Position numbers and translations under genes: made by a program. Positions 1 to 5,624 of a DNA stretch of 7,048 nt are shown one piece after another; the stretch's first letter is position 1; the number at the start of each line of letters is the position of its first letter. The notes below the pieces were generated by a model. It saw only the letters and a program-made list of their open reading frames with translations. It ran no database searches and had not been told where the DNA came from. Origin of the DNA: UBA1370 sp964515115 (GTDB taxonomy: Bacteria > Patescibacteriota > Microgenomatia > UBA1400 > PJMF01); NCBI GenBank assembly GCA_964515115.1, contig CAZESB010000027.1, positions 1 through 7,048 on the forward strand, written 5' to 3'.

Positions 1-844
1 CTTCATTTTCTAAAATTTTGTTCAATTTATATAAAATATGCCTAAATACCGCATATTGTACAGACGCACAGAAATCGTATGTTTCCTGTTTTGTTAGGGG
101 TTTTTGGGCAGTAATCTCTTCTAGTTTGTTTCGGGCATAGGTTTTGAGGCCGGAAAAGCTTAAGTTGTAATCTTTAGTTTGTGTTAGCGGCAGCGGAAAA
201 TCATAAGCCTTCGGGTTGCCTAATTTGGCGAATTTTTCAATAATCGGCCCAGCCGGATAGCCCAAATTCAGCATTCTGCCGATCTTATCCAAGCACTCGC
301 CGGCCGCGTCATCCAGCGTCTGACCAATAATTTGGTACTGGCCAATTTGTTCAATCCGAATAAATTCTGTGTGCCCGCCGGACACCACCACTGCCAGCGC
401 TGGAAAATTGATCTGTCTGACAGCATCCGCGATAGTGGCCGTTTTTTTATTCCGGCTTTTCCTTTCTGCCAGCACCGACAGCACATGCCCCTCAACATGG
501 TTGGCCGCAATCAGCGGCAAATTATTTGCCAGAGCCAAGTCTTTCGCGGCCTTAATTCCCACCTCCAAAGCCGGAGCTAAGCCCGGTCCTTGGGTCACCG
601 CCACTGCCGCCAGCTCTTCTTTCTTGACTCCAGCCCGTTGCAAAGCCGCTTTAATCACCGGCGCAATATTTTCCTTGTGAGCCTGCTTGGCCACCGTCGG
701 AAAAACTCCGCCGTACTGTTGGTGCAACTGAGTTTGCGAAGCAATGACATTAGCAAGCACACTCACGCCAGCTACCACTGCCGCGGCAGTATCGTCGCAG
801 GAAGTATCGATGGCTAGAATTGGTGAGCTTAAATTTTGAATCAT
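1..844 (-). CDS. tsaD: tRNA threonylcarbamoyladenosine (t6A37) transferase TsaD, 3' end cut by window edge
   Basis: TsaD (Kae1/YgjD/Gcp family) transfers the threonylcarbamoyl group from threonylcarbamoyl-AMP to A37 of tRNAs that read ANN codons, acting in the cytoplasm. My translation from the ATG at 844 gives 281 uninterrupted codons before the edge; bacterial members are usually about 330-350 aa, so roughly the last 50-70 residues are missing. Family motifs appear in order: IDTSCDDT (residues 12-19), YGGVFPTVAKQAH (44-56), QGPGL (85-89), the metal-binding HVEGH (H116, H120), SGGHT (155-159), DDAAGECLDK (178-187) and, near the edge, FSGLKT. The HVEGH-SGGHT spacer is roughly a dozen residues longer than in E. 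coli TsaD and carries a basic stretch (residues 128-134). The gene lies 9 bases after the stop of the TsaC-TsaE fusion and has no clear Shine-Dalgarno, so translational coupling is likely. Family assignment is secure; the exact spacer comparison is from memory. Confidence 0.96.
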   Translation of the reverse strand, partial: MIQNLSSPILAIDTSCDDTAAAVVAGVSVLANVIASQTQLHQQYGGVFPTVAKQAHKENIAPVIKAALQRAGVKKEELAAVAVTQGPGLAPALEVGIKAAKDLALANNLPLIAANHVEGHVLSVLAERKSRNKKTATIADAVRQINFPALAVVVSGGHTEFIRIEQIGQYQIIGQTLDDAAGECLDKIGRMLNLGYPAGPIIEKFAKLGNPKAYDFPLPLTQTKDYNLSFSGLKTYARNKLEEITAQKPLTKQETYDFCASVQYAVFRHILYKLNKILENE

Positions 845-853
845 AGGCGCGAA

Positions 854-1972
854 TTATAACTGAACCCATTGTTTAACTGAAATTTGTCTGGAATTGGTTG
901 AATTGCCAGTTTCGACAATTGCCAAAACTACCAGCGGCATATTTTTTTTGGAGATTTCTTTTGCCAACCAATTTTTAACCTGGCTGTACCACTCGATAAC
1001 GACCACGCAACCAGGCTGCAACAACCCAGCAATTTCTAAACGCTCAAAATCTGTTTCAGTTTCAACTTTCCAAACATCCAGATGGTAAAGTTTGCCTTTA
1101 GTCTGGTGGCGCTCAAACTCATACTCCTCAAGATATGAGTAAGTCGGCGAAGTAATATTTTCCTTAATTCCCAAAAATTCGGCCGCGCCCTTAGCAAAAA
1201 TCGTTTTACCCGCGCCCAAAGGACCCTCCAGCCCAATTACCAGACCGGTCCGGCTCACCGTGTCCCAATGCTTCAGCAAAATTCTGCCAGCAATACTCTT
1301 AGTTTCCTGTTCAGATTCAGAAGTTAGTACATAATCAGCCTCCGCTGCTGGCACCAACTGTTGCTCCACCAACTCGCCACCCCGCAAAGTTACCGGCGTA
1401 GACAAGGTCGTATCAATCACGGTGCTTGGTTCATTTTTAGGTAACTCACCAGCATCAATAACCAGCTCAATCAAGCTTTTTTGCTTTTCAGAAAGATGAG
1501 CCAAAATATCATCAACTCGGTAAGGGCGCTTTTTACCGGAAGCATTAGCAGAAGTGGCGGTAATCGGCCGGCCAAACTCCCGCACCAACTCCAACACCAG
1601 GGGATAATCGGGAACGCGAGTACCCAGAGTGCCAAACTCAGAAGCTACGCCTGGGGCCACTTTGCCTTTGCTTTTAGATACCACCGTAATGGGGCCGGGC
1701 ATAAACTGAGCATACAAGTTCCGGGCCTGCTCATTTAATTCCACGTACTCGTCGGCCATCGCTTCATCAATCACCGCGATAGACAGCGGCTTGCCTTCTC
1801 GCCTGGATTTATAAGCCAGCAGTTTAGCTACAGCCTGGGGATTGGTGGCGTCCACCCCCACGCCGTACACGGTTTCGGTGGGATAAATCACCAAGCCGCC
1901 TTGCCTTAAAACCGCCGCCGCCCGCTTGACAATTTCCGCCGTTGTTGTATTCTGGGTCTTCACAAATTTCAT
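854..1972 (-). CDS. TsaC-TsaE fusion: threonylcarbamoyl-AMP synthase joined to the t6A ATPase
   Basis: A 372-aa protein carrying two consecutive t6A enzymes. Residues 1 to about 208 are a Sua5/YciO/YrdC domain (TsaC), which makes threonylcarbamoyl-AMP from threonine, bicarbonate and ATP: GGLVIYPTETVYGVGVDA (25-42), the KSR motif at 55-57, KPLSI (61-65), SANASG (141-146), STVID (183-187) and a closing LRGGEL. Residues about 215-372 are TsaE, the P-loop ATPase that keeps the TsaD complex cycling: Walker A GPLGAGKT (250-257, Lys256), TSPTYSY (274-280), YHLDVW (296-301) and VVIEWYS (324-330). Both catalytic signatures look intact, so this is a true bifunctional chain. A TTG start at 1981 is in frame, but it lies between the -10 box and the expected +1, so ATG 1972 is preferred. 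TsaB, the usual partner of TsaD and TsaE, is not in the window. tsaD follows in the same operon. Confidence 0.95.
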   Translation of the reverse strand: MKFVKTQNTTTAEIVKRAAAVLRQGGLVIYPTETVYGVGVDATNPQAVAKLLAYKSRREGKPLSIAVIDEAMADEYVELNEQARNLYAQFMPGPITVVSKSKGKVAPGVASEFGTLGTRVPDYPLVLELVREFGRPITATSANASGKKRPYRVDDILAHLSEKQKSLIELVIDAGELPKNEPSTVIDTTLSTPVTLRGGELVEQQLVPAAEADYVLTSESEQETKSIAGRILLKHWDTVSRTGLVIGLEGPLGAGKTIFAKGAAEFLGIKENITSPTYSYLEEYEFERHQTKGKLYHLDVWKVETETDFERLEIAGLLQPGCVVVIEWYSQVKNWLAKEISKKNMPLVVLAIVETGNSTNSRQISVKQWVQL

Positions 1973-1988
1973 AACGCTCAAGTATTAT
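1959..1988 (+). promoter_or_regulatory. Candidate promoter for the 112-aa gene, overlapping the tsaCE -10
   Basis: TTCACA (1959-1964), an 18-base spacer and TATTAT (1983-1988) point rightwards, with a predicted start near 1995 and a 5' leader of about 39 bases before ATG 2034. Both hexamers are imperfect. The -35 lies within the first codons of tsaCE, and the -10 shares five bases with the -10 of the opposite strand. Confidence 0.4.
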
Positions 1989-1992
1989 ATCA
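1984..1992 (-). promoter_or_regulatory. Extended -10 promoter for the tsaCE-tsaD operon
   Basis: On the minus strand TGATATAAT reads as a perfect extended -10 (TGn plus TATAAT, the hexamer at 1989-1984). No good -35 is seen at 16-18 bases, which is tolerated by extended -10 promoters. Transcription should begin near 1978-1977, only 5-6 bases before ATG 1972, giving an almost leaderless mRNA. The hexamer overlaps a candidate -10 for the opposite strand. Confidence 0.7.
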
Positions 1993-2033
1993 GTCAAGTG
2001 AGTTTGCAAAGAAAAAAAGGAAAACAGCTGATT

Positions 2034-2372
2034 ATGGGAGCAAAAAACTCTTCGTTCTTAAACCCCACGACTTCGGTGCACACAACCAAATTCAATATTT
2101 TTCTTAAAACCCATGAAATCAAGCAAGTTAACAAAGCTCTTAAAAGTGTTTTGTTGATGTCTAGAAACGAACGGGAAGAATGGTTGGCTGAGAACGGTGA
2201 AATCGTCCAGATCGCCTTCGACTCTTTCATTGATGACTCCAATTTGGTGTTAGAAAGCCTTACCTTAGACGAAGATTTGGCCGAAATGTCGCAGGAATTG
2301 GTGCTTTCTCTGCAAAACACCATGGAAATAGTCAACTCAATCCTAGGCGAAGAACAAGTATTAGATAGCTGA
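2034..2372 (+). CDS. Unrecognised 112-aa acidic helical protein
   Basis: I do not recognise this family. The frame is open from 1926, but that ATG lies inside tsaCE and upstream of the likely promoter, so ATG 2034 is chosen. An AAGG (2017-2020) stands 13 bases ahead, a long and weak Shine-Dalgarno spacing. The first 20 or so residues are Ser/Thr/Asn-rich and probably disordered. The rest reads as soluble amphipathic helices (from about FNIFLKTHEIKQVNKALKS onward), with an acidic C-terminal half (FIDDSN, LTLDEDLAEMSQEL, ILGEEQVLDS). There is no cysteine, signal peptide, membrane segment or catalytic motif. It ends in TGA, 61 bases before the SPFH gene, which has its own -10 box. The gene is believable because of its divergent promoter, its length and the lack of a competing coding frame. 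The product could be a small regulator or adaptor, but nothing in the sequence shows which. Confidence 0.75.
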   Translation: MGAKNSSFLNPTTSVHTTKFNIFLKTHEIKQVNKALKSVLLMSRNEREEWLAENGEIVQIAFDSFIDDSNLVLESLTLDEDLAEMSQELVLSLQNTMEIVNSILGEEQVLDS

Positions 2373-2420
2373 AAAGATAGTTAAAAGACAGTCACACTTC
2401 TTTTTTTGGCTCATACCCTT

Positions 2421-2426
2421 TACAAT
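2421..2426 (+). promoter_or_regulatory. -10 box of the SPFH gene, placing +1 at the ATG
   Basis: TACAAT at 2421-2426 is separated from ATG 2434 by only 7 bases, so transcription should begin at about 2432-2434 and yield a leaderless mRNA. No convincing -35 is present at 16-18 bases; the T-run at 2400-2407 lies there instead. No Shine-Dalgarno precedes the ATG. Confidence 0.55.
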
Positions 2427-2433
2427 ACCAAGT

Positions 2434-3090
2434 ATGGAATTCGATCGTTTAGTAGTTTCTTTTTTAGTTGATGAAGTTGTGGGTGGCTTTTTTATTTCCG
2501 TGCCGCCGGGACACGTGGCTTGTGTTTACGACCGTGGCCGAGGGGTGCTGCCCCGAGTTTGGGGGCCGGGCCTGCATTTTAAGATTCCTTTTTGGCAAGT
2601 AGCCAAACTTTTTAATGCCCAAATTCTTGAGTACTCTATCCGCGAAGGTTTTGACGCGGACAAAAACAAGGAAGCTTTGGGAGATGTGCCGATCCGGACT
2701 GCTACCAGAGATGGTAAAGATATCGCGGTAGAAGGCTCGGTTTTGTTCCGCATCGACCGCAATAACGCTCCGGAACTCTGGGAAAACATTGGTGAGAGCG
2801 TGGTTTCCAAAGTGGTCAGGCCTTTTTCCCGCAGCAGTATTGCCCGGATTTTTTCCGATTTGGATTTGCAACAGATCATCCATAATCGTAACCAAGTAGA
2901 AGCGGTGGTTCAAGAGGAGCTGCAGCAGCACTTTCGCGATCGCGGCCTGGAGTGCGAGGGTTTTTTGCTGTCTCAGGTGAGAGTGATTCGCAGTGGTGGC
3001 TATGAGGAAGTGGTGGTCAACCCCAGCCCGCAAGAGCCAATTCAAGAAAACAGTCACGATCTTCCTGAAGATTCTACCCAGCTTCATTAG
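2434..3090 (+). CDS. SPFH/Band 7 (prohibitin/stomatin-like) domain protein
   Basis: A 218-aa protein built almost entirely of one SPFH/Band 7 domain. SPFH proteins oligomerise, usually at membranes, and serve as scaffolds for proteases or lipid domains. The prohibitin-type signature is clear: PPGHVACVYDRGRG (24-37), WGPGLHFKIPFWQ (43-55), the central RTATRDGKDIAVEGSVLFRID (88-108), then VVRPFSRSSIARIFSDL (127-143) and the coiled-coil-like stretch IIHNRNQVEAVVQEELQQHFRDRGL (148-172). The last 25 residues are a Pro/Glu/Ser-rich, probably disordered tail. The N-terminus (LVVSFLVDEVVGGFFISV) is hydrophobic but broken by Asp13 and Glu14, so it is not a standard transmembrane anchor, and membrane attachment is uncertain. 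The long C-terminal coiled coil of flotillins and larger prohibitins is absent. The only Met is residue 1, and the -10 box lies 7 bases upstream. It sits just before groESL but has separate promoter signals. The exact partner or substrate is unknown. Confidence 0.9.
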   Translation: MEFDRLVVSFLVDEVVGGFFISVPPGHVACVYDRGRGVLPRVWGPGLHFKIPFWQVAKLFNAQILEYSIREGFDADKNKEALGDVPIRTATRDGKDIAVEGSVLFRIDRNNAPELWENIGESVVSKVVRPFSRSSIARIFSDLDLQQIIHNRNQVEAVVQEELQQHFRDRGLECEGFLLSQVRVIRSGGYEEVVVNPSPQEPIQENSHDLPEDSTQLH

Positions 3091-3095
3091 TTTTT
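3066..3095 (+). terminator. Weak candidate terminator at the end of the SPFH gene
   Basis: TGAAG (3066-3070) can pair with CTTCA (3082-3086) around an 11-base loop, followed after TTAG by TTTTT. The stem is only 5 bp and lies inside the coding region, so it may be fortuitous. No better terminator is seen before the groESL promoter. Confidence 0.22.
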
Positions 3096-3146
3096 AATTT
3101 TGTCTGCCAAAATTCTGCCTGGAAATTAAAGACGGAAAAGAAACGG

Positions 3147-3175
3147 TTGACACTTTTTAGCAGTCTTTGTAATAT
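3147..3175 (+). promoter_or_regulatory. Sigma-70-type promoter of groES-groEL
   Basis: A consensus TTGACA -35 (3147-3152) is followed by a 17-base spacer and the -10 TAATAT (3170-3175). Transcription should begin near 3182, leaving a leader of about 63 bases before groES. The CIRCE-like operator overlaps the spacer, the -10 and the start point. Confidence 0.85.
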
Positions 3176-3183
3176 ACTGCTAG
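3157..3183 (+). promoter_or_regulatory. Variant CIRCE element (probable HrcA operator)
   Basis: The element is TTAGCAGTC (3157-3165), nine bases, then TACTGCTAG (3175-3183). This is the exact 9-9-9 geometry of CIRCE (TTAGCACTC-N9-GAGTGCTAA), the site where HrcA represses chaperone genes. The arms pair as AGCAGT/ACTGCT. The usual C/G at arm position 7 is exchanged symmetrically (AGCAC to AGCAG and GTGCT to CTGCT), and the two outer bases of the right arm also differ. The position over the -10 and +1 is right for repression. hrcA itself is not in the window. Confidence 0.85.
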
Positions 3184-3233
3184 CACCCAGCTTTTGGTGT
3201 TGCTCAACTTAGTATTTAAGTATCAATAATCGC

Positions 3234-3241
3234 GAAAGGAG
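3234..3241 (+). promoter_or_regulatory. Shine-Dalgarno of groES
   Basis: GAAAGGAG ends 3 bases before ATG 3245. The complementarity is strong and the spacing short. A second in-frame ATG at 3257 would have a 15-base spacing, which is too long, so 3245 is the better start. Confidence 0.8.
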
Positions 3242-3244
3242 CAT

Positions 3245-3550
3245 ATGACAGATAAAATGTCTGTTAAGAACATCAAACCTCTGCCCGGATATGTTTTAGT
3301 TGAACCGGCAGCTTTGGAAAAGAAAACCTCTTCCGGAATTTATCTCCCTGATACTCATGAGGAGAAACCCCAGTACGGCACGGTTTTGGCTGTTGGTGGT
3401 CCGGTGATGGACGACGGCGCGGAAATTAAAGCTCCGGTCAAGGCAGGAGAAACAGTGATTTACAAAAAGTGGGGCGGCAATGAGTTCAAGATTGCTGATG
3501 TTGAGTACCAATTTTTGAAGTTCGAGGATGTTCTCGCGGTCATTAAGTAG
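3245..3550 (+). CDS. groES: Co-chaperonin GroES (Hsp10)
   Basis: A 101-aa co-chaperonin that forms the heptameric lid on the GroEL ring and closes the folding chamber in the cytoplasm. Family features in order: IKPLPGYVLVEPA (10-22, the first beta strand of the barrel), the mobile loop KKTSSGIYLPD (26-36) with the hydrophobic IYL triplet that binds GroEL, YGTVLAVGGP (43-52, the roof region), VKAGETVIYKKWGGNEFK (64-81) and the C-terminal strand FLKFEDVLAVIK. Length is normal (95-100 aa), with a short N-terminal extension MTDKM. It is the first gene of a two-gene operon with groEL 44 bases downstream, driven by the promoter at 3147-3175 and probably repressed by HrcA through the variant CIRCE. 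Confidence 0.98.
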   Translation: MTDKMSVKNIKPLPGYVLVEPAALEKKTSSGIYLPDTHEEKPQYGTVLAVGGPVMDDGAEIKAPVKAGETVIYKKWGGNEFKIADVEYQFLKFEDVLAVIK

Positions 3551-3564
3551 CAAAAATAATAAAC

Positions 3565-3580
3565 AAAAAAGAAATTTTTT
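3565..3580 (+). repeat. Short A/T inverted repeat in the groES-groEL spacer
   Basis: Six A (3565-3570), GAAA, then six T (3575-3580) form a perfect 6-bp A-U stem with a GNRA-type tetraloop immediately before the groEL Shine-Dalgarno. It is thermally weak and may have no function; it could shape access to the ribosome site or act as a poor internal terminator. Confidence 0.3.
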
Positions 3581-3581
3581 C

Positions 3582-3589
3582 AGAAAGGA
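3582..3589 (+). promoter_or_regulatory. Shine-Dalgarno of groEL
   Basis: AGAAAGGA ends 5 bases before ATG 3595, a near-ideal site that supports this start and matches the conserved MAAKQLKFG N-terminus. Confidence 0.85.
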
Positions 3590-3594
3590 ACAAG

Positions 3595-5229
3595 ATGGCA
3601 GCTAAACAACTTAAGTTTGGTGATGACGCCCGCCAGAAGATGCTGGTTGGGGTGAGTAAATTAGCCAAGGCAGTGACTACTACCTTAGGACCTAAGGGTA
3701 GAAACGTGGCGATTGATAAATCTTGGGGTGCTCCCTCGGTTATTCATGATGGGGTCTCGGTGGCTAAGGAGATCGAGCTCAAAGACAAGTTCGAAAATAT
3801 GGGCGCTCAACTGGTCAAGCAAGCGGCCGACAAAACCAATGAAGCCGCTGGTGATGGCACCACCACCGCTACTTTATTGGCGGAGCAACTGACCGTTCAC
3901 GGCATGAAGTATGTCACCGCCGGCACCAATCCGATGATGATGAAACGGGGCATTGATAAGGCTGTGGTGGCGATGGTTGCAGAAATTCAGCGCCTGGCCA
4001 AGCCGGTGAAAAAAGCCGACTGGGAAAAAGTGGCTACTATTTCCGCTCAGGATGAAACTATCGGCAAGAAAATTGCTGAAGCTTTTGCTTTAGTGGGCGA
4101 AAACGGAGTGATTGAAGTTGAAGAAGGCAAAACCCTTGATATTACCATCGACCACAAAGAAGGCATGGTTTTTGACAAAGGTTATGCTTCTCCGTACTTT
4201 GCTGCCGGCAACGAGAATCTTGAGGCTGAAATCAAAAATCCTTACATCCTGATCACTGACGGCAAAATTACCAGTATTCAGGACTTGCTGCCGTTTTTGG
4301 AGAAATTCATGAACGTGAGCAAAGATTTGGTGATTATCGCTGACGATATTGAAGGCGAAGCCCTAACCACTTTGGTAGTGAACAAACTACGTGGGTCTTT
4401 CAACGTTTTGGCGGTGAAAGCGCCTGGTTTTGGTGACCGCCGCAAGGCCATGCTTGAGGATATTGCGGTTTTAGTGGGTGCCGAGGTTATTGCCGAAGAG
4501 CGCGGCATGGCTCTCAAAGATGCTGACGTTGATCATCTTGGCCGGGCAGATTTGATTAAAGCCACCAAAGATGAAACTACTATTGTCGGCGGTAAAGGCA
4601 GCCAAGCGGACATTGATGCTCGCGTTGCTCAAATTGGGGCTGCCATTGAGGCCAGTACTTCCGATTTCGATAAAGAAAAATTGGAAGAGCGTAAGGCTAA
4701 ACTGGCCGGCGGTGTGGCGGTGATCCAAGTTGGTGCTTCAACTGAAGTGGAAATGAAGAATCTGCAGGAGAGGGTGAAGGACGCTAAGGAAGCCACGCGT
4801 GCAGCCATCGAGTCCGGTATTATTCCCGGCGGCGGTGTTTCCTTGATTCAAGCAGCTAAAGTTTTGAGTCAAGTTAAGACCAGCTCAGATGACGAGCAAA
4901 CCGGTGTTGATTTGGTACGGATGGTGGCCGAAGAGCCGCTGAGAATGCTGGCCAAAAACTCCGGTGTCGATGATGGCTGGGTAGTTCACACTGTGGCTGA
5001 AAAAGATGATCCATCATTTGGTTTCAACGCCATGACCAATGAGTTTGGTGATTTGGTTAAAGCTGGTATTGTTGAGCCAGCTAAGGTAGCGATTGCTTCA
5101 CTGCAAAACGCGGCCTCAGTGGCTTCAATGATCTTGACTACCGAAGCCTTAATTACCGATATTCCGGAGGAAAAGAGTGCTGCTACCGGAGCTGGTGAGA
5201 TGGGTGGCGGCATGGCTGGGATGATGTAG
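3595..5229 (+). CDS. groEL: Chaperonin GroEL (Hsp60)
   Basis: A 544-aa chaperonin subunit that forms the double heptameric ring and folds proteins with GroES and ATP. Catalytic residues are in place: Asp52 in HDGVSV, Asp87 in AAGDGTTTAT, and Asp396 in RVKDAKEATRAA, equivalent to E. coli Asp398. The nucleotide-binding LGPKGRNV is at 31-38. The apical domain carries the substrate/GroES-binding segments LLPFLEKFMNVSKDLVIIAD (231-250) and VNKLRGSFNVLAVKAPGFGDRRKAML (262-287). The equatorial PGGGVSLIQA follows at 411-420, and the C-terminal GGM-type tail ends GEMGGGMAGMM. Length and motif order are those of a standard single-copy housekeeping GroEL. It is co-transcribed with groES and followed within 30 bases by two hairpins. 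Nothing suggests a moonlighting or transferred copy. Confidence 0.99.
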   Translation: MAAKQLKFGDDARQKMLVGVSKLAKAVTTTLGPKGRNVAIDKSWGAPSVIHDGVSVAKEIELKDKFENMGAQLVKQAADKTNEAAGDGTTTATLLAEQLTVHGMKYVTAGTNPMMMKRGIDKAVVAMVAEIQRLAKPVKKADWEKVATISAQDETIGKKIAEAFALVGENGVIEVEEGKTLDITIDHKEGMVFDKGYASPYFAAGNENLEAEIKNPYILITDGKITSIQDLLPFLEKFMNVSKDLVIIADDIEGEALTTLVVNKLRGSFNVLAVKAPGFGDRRKAMLEDIAVLVGAEVIAEERGMALKDADVDHLGRADLIKATKDETTIVGGKGSQADIDARVAQIGAAIEASTSDFDKEKLEERKAKLAGGVAVIQVGASTEVEMKNLQERVKDAKEATRAAIESGIIPGGGVSLIQAAKVLSQVKTSSDDEQTGVDLVRMVAEEPLRMLAKNSGVDDGWVVHTVAEKDDPSFGFNAMTNEFGDLVKAGIVEPAKVAIASLQNAASVASMILTTEALITDIPEEKSAATGAGEMGGGMAGMM

Positions 5230-5257
5230 TCAGGCAATAAATATTGTTATCAGTGAC

Positions 5258-5274
5258 GGTTGGCAACACCAACC
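5258..5274 (+). terminator. First hairpin downstream of groEL
   Basis: GGTTGG (5258-5263) pairs perfectly with CCAACC (5269-5274) around the loop CAACA. There is no T-run directly after it, so on its own it is more likely an mRNA-stabilising or accessory hairpin ahead of the main terminator. Confidence 0.5.
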
Positions 5275-5279
5275 TGCAC

Positions 5280-5332
5280 AAAAACAACTCCACGGGGTAT
5301 CTAGTTCTTCTAGGTACCCTGTCGTTGTTTTT
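5280..5332 (+). terminator. Rho-independent terminator of groES-groEL
   Basis: AAAAACAAC (5280-5288) pairs with GTTGTTTTT (5324-5332), and the inner GGGTATCTAG pairs with CTAGGTACCC around the loop TTCTT, with an asymmetric internal loop between the two stems. The 3' arm ends in a U-run and the 5' arm starts with an A-run, so it could also stop leftward transcripts. Confidence 0.88.
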
Positions 5333-5450
5333 AAGCCACTGTAACAATATTTCTTGGCCTAACTACTGGTGAATTTATCTCTTAGCGGCTCTAAGCTTCC
5401 TAATAATTAGTAACTGATTTTTATAAGTAGAGCATGCCTGGTTAATGTTT
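5333..5450 (+). other. Intergenic stretch between groEL terminator and the 48-aa gene
   Basis: I see no gene or RNA here on either strand. It is A/T-rich and contains a small palindrome, CTAATAATTAG (5400-5410). It ends at the -10 box of the next gene, where no good -35 is visible. Confidence 0.5.
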
Positions 5451-5456
5451 TATAAT
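5451..5456 (+). promoter_or_regulatory. Consensus -10 placing +1 on the ATG of the 48-aa gene
   Basis: A perfect TATAAT ends 6 bases before ATG 5463, so the canonical start (7 positions past the hexamer) is the A of the ATG itself. There is no Shine-Dalgarno and no clear -35 (tagagc at the 17-base position). Confidence 0.6.
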
Positions 5457-5462
5457 ATTGTT

Positions 5463-5609
5463 ATGAAAAAGAAAACTGAGGTTGTGCTGATCGATAATTT
5501 TCAAGATGACGATGATAATTCGGTGGCAGAAACGATGAGGTTGTCTGAGAAAGTGCTTGCTCGAGATTGGGACAGACTAGAGGAAGATGAAGCGTGGGCG
5601 GATTTATAG
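5463..5609 (+). CDS. 48-aa acidic small protein with an antitoxin-like C-terminus
   Basis: The ORF starts MKKKTEVVLIDNFQDDDDNS and ends SEKVLARDWDRLEEDEAWADL before TAG. A perfect TATAAT directly upstream supports real expression. The basic N-terminus followed by an Asp-rich stretch and a highly acidic, Trp-containing tail suggests a short soluble protein that binds a partner. From memory, the tail pattern (LA-x-DW-x5-EDEAW-x-DL) resembles C-terminal segments of small antitoxin-like proteins that accompany RelE- or VapC-type toxins. No toxin gene lies beside it: the neighbours are groEL and pgeF. It may therefore be an orphan antitoxin, an unrelated small protein, or half of a pair whose partner is elsewhere. 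No DNA-binding domain is visible. It converges with pgeF across 15 bases. Confidence 0.6.
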   Translation: MKKKTEVVLIDNFQDDDDNSVAETMRLSEKVLARDWDRLEEDEAWADL

Positions 5610-5624
5610 TCAAAGCCATTTATT

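Noticed and set aside
268..817. Several open frames of 75-103 codons on both strands
   Set aside because: They are shadows of tsaD, whose frame is continuous from 844 to the window edge with all family motifs.
1979..1981. TTG start giving tsaCE three extra residues
   Set aside because: It lies between the -10 box and the predicted +1, so it would not be transcribed, and ATG 1972 is available in frame.
1992..1997. TTGACT on the minus strand as -35 of the t6A operon
   Set aside because: Only 2 bases separate it from TATAAT; 16-18 are needed. The extended TGn element explains the promoter instead.
1926..2033. Upstream extension of the 112-aa gene to ATG 1926
   Set aside because: It overlaps the tsaCE N-terminus on the other strand and begins upstream of the only plausible promoter.
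2464..3087. 207-codon open frame on the minus strand
   Set aside because: It is a shadow of the SPFH gene; the plus frame has clear Band 7 motifs.
5400..5410. Palindrome CTAATAATTAG as an operator
   Set aside because: It is short, A/T-rich and about 50 bases upstream of the next -10, with no second copy in the window.
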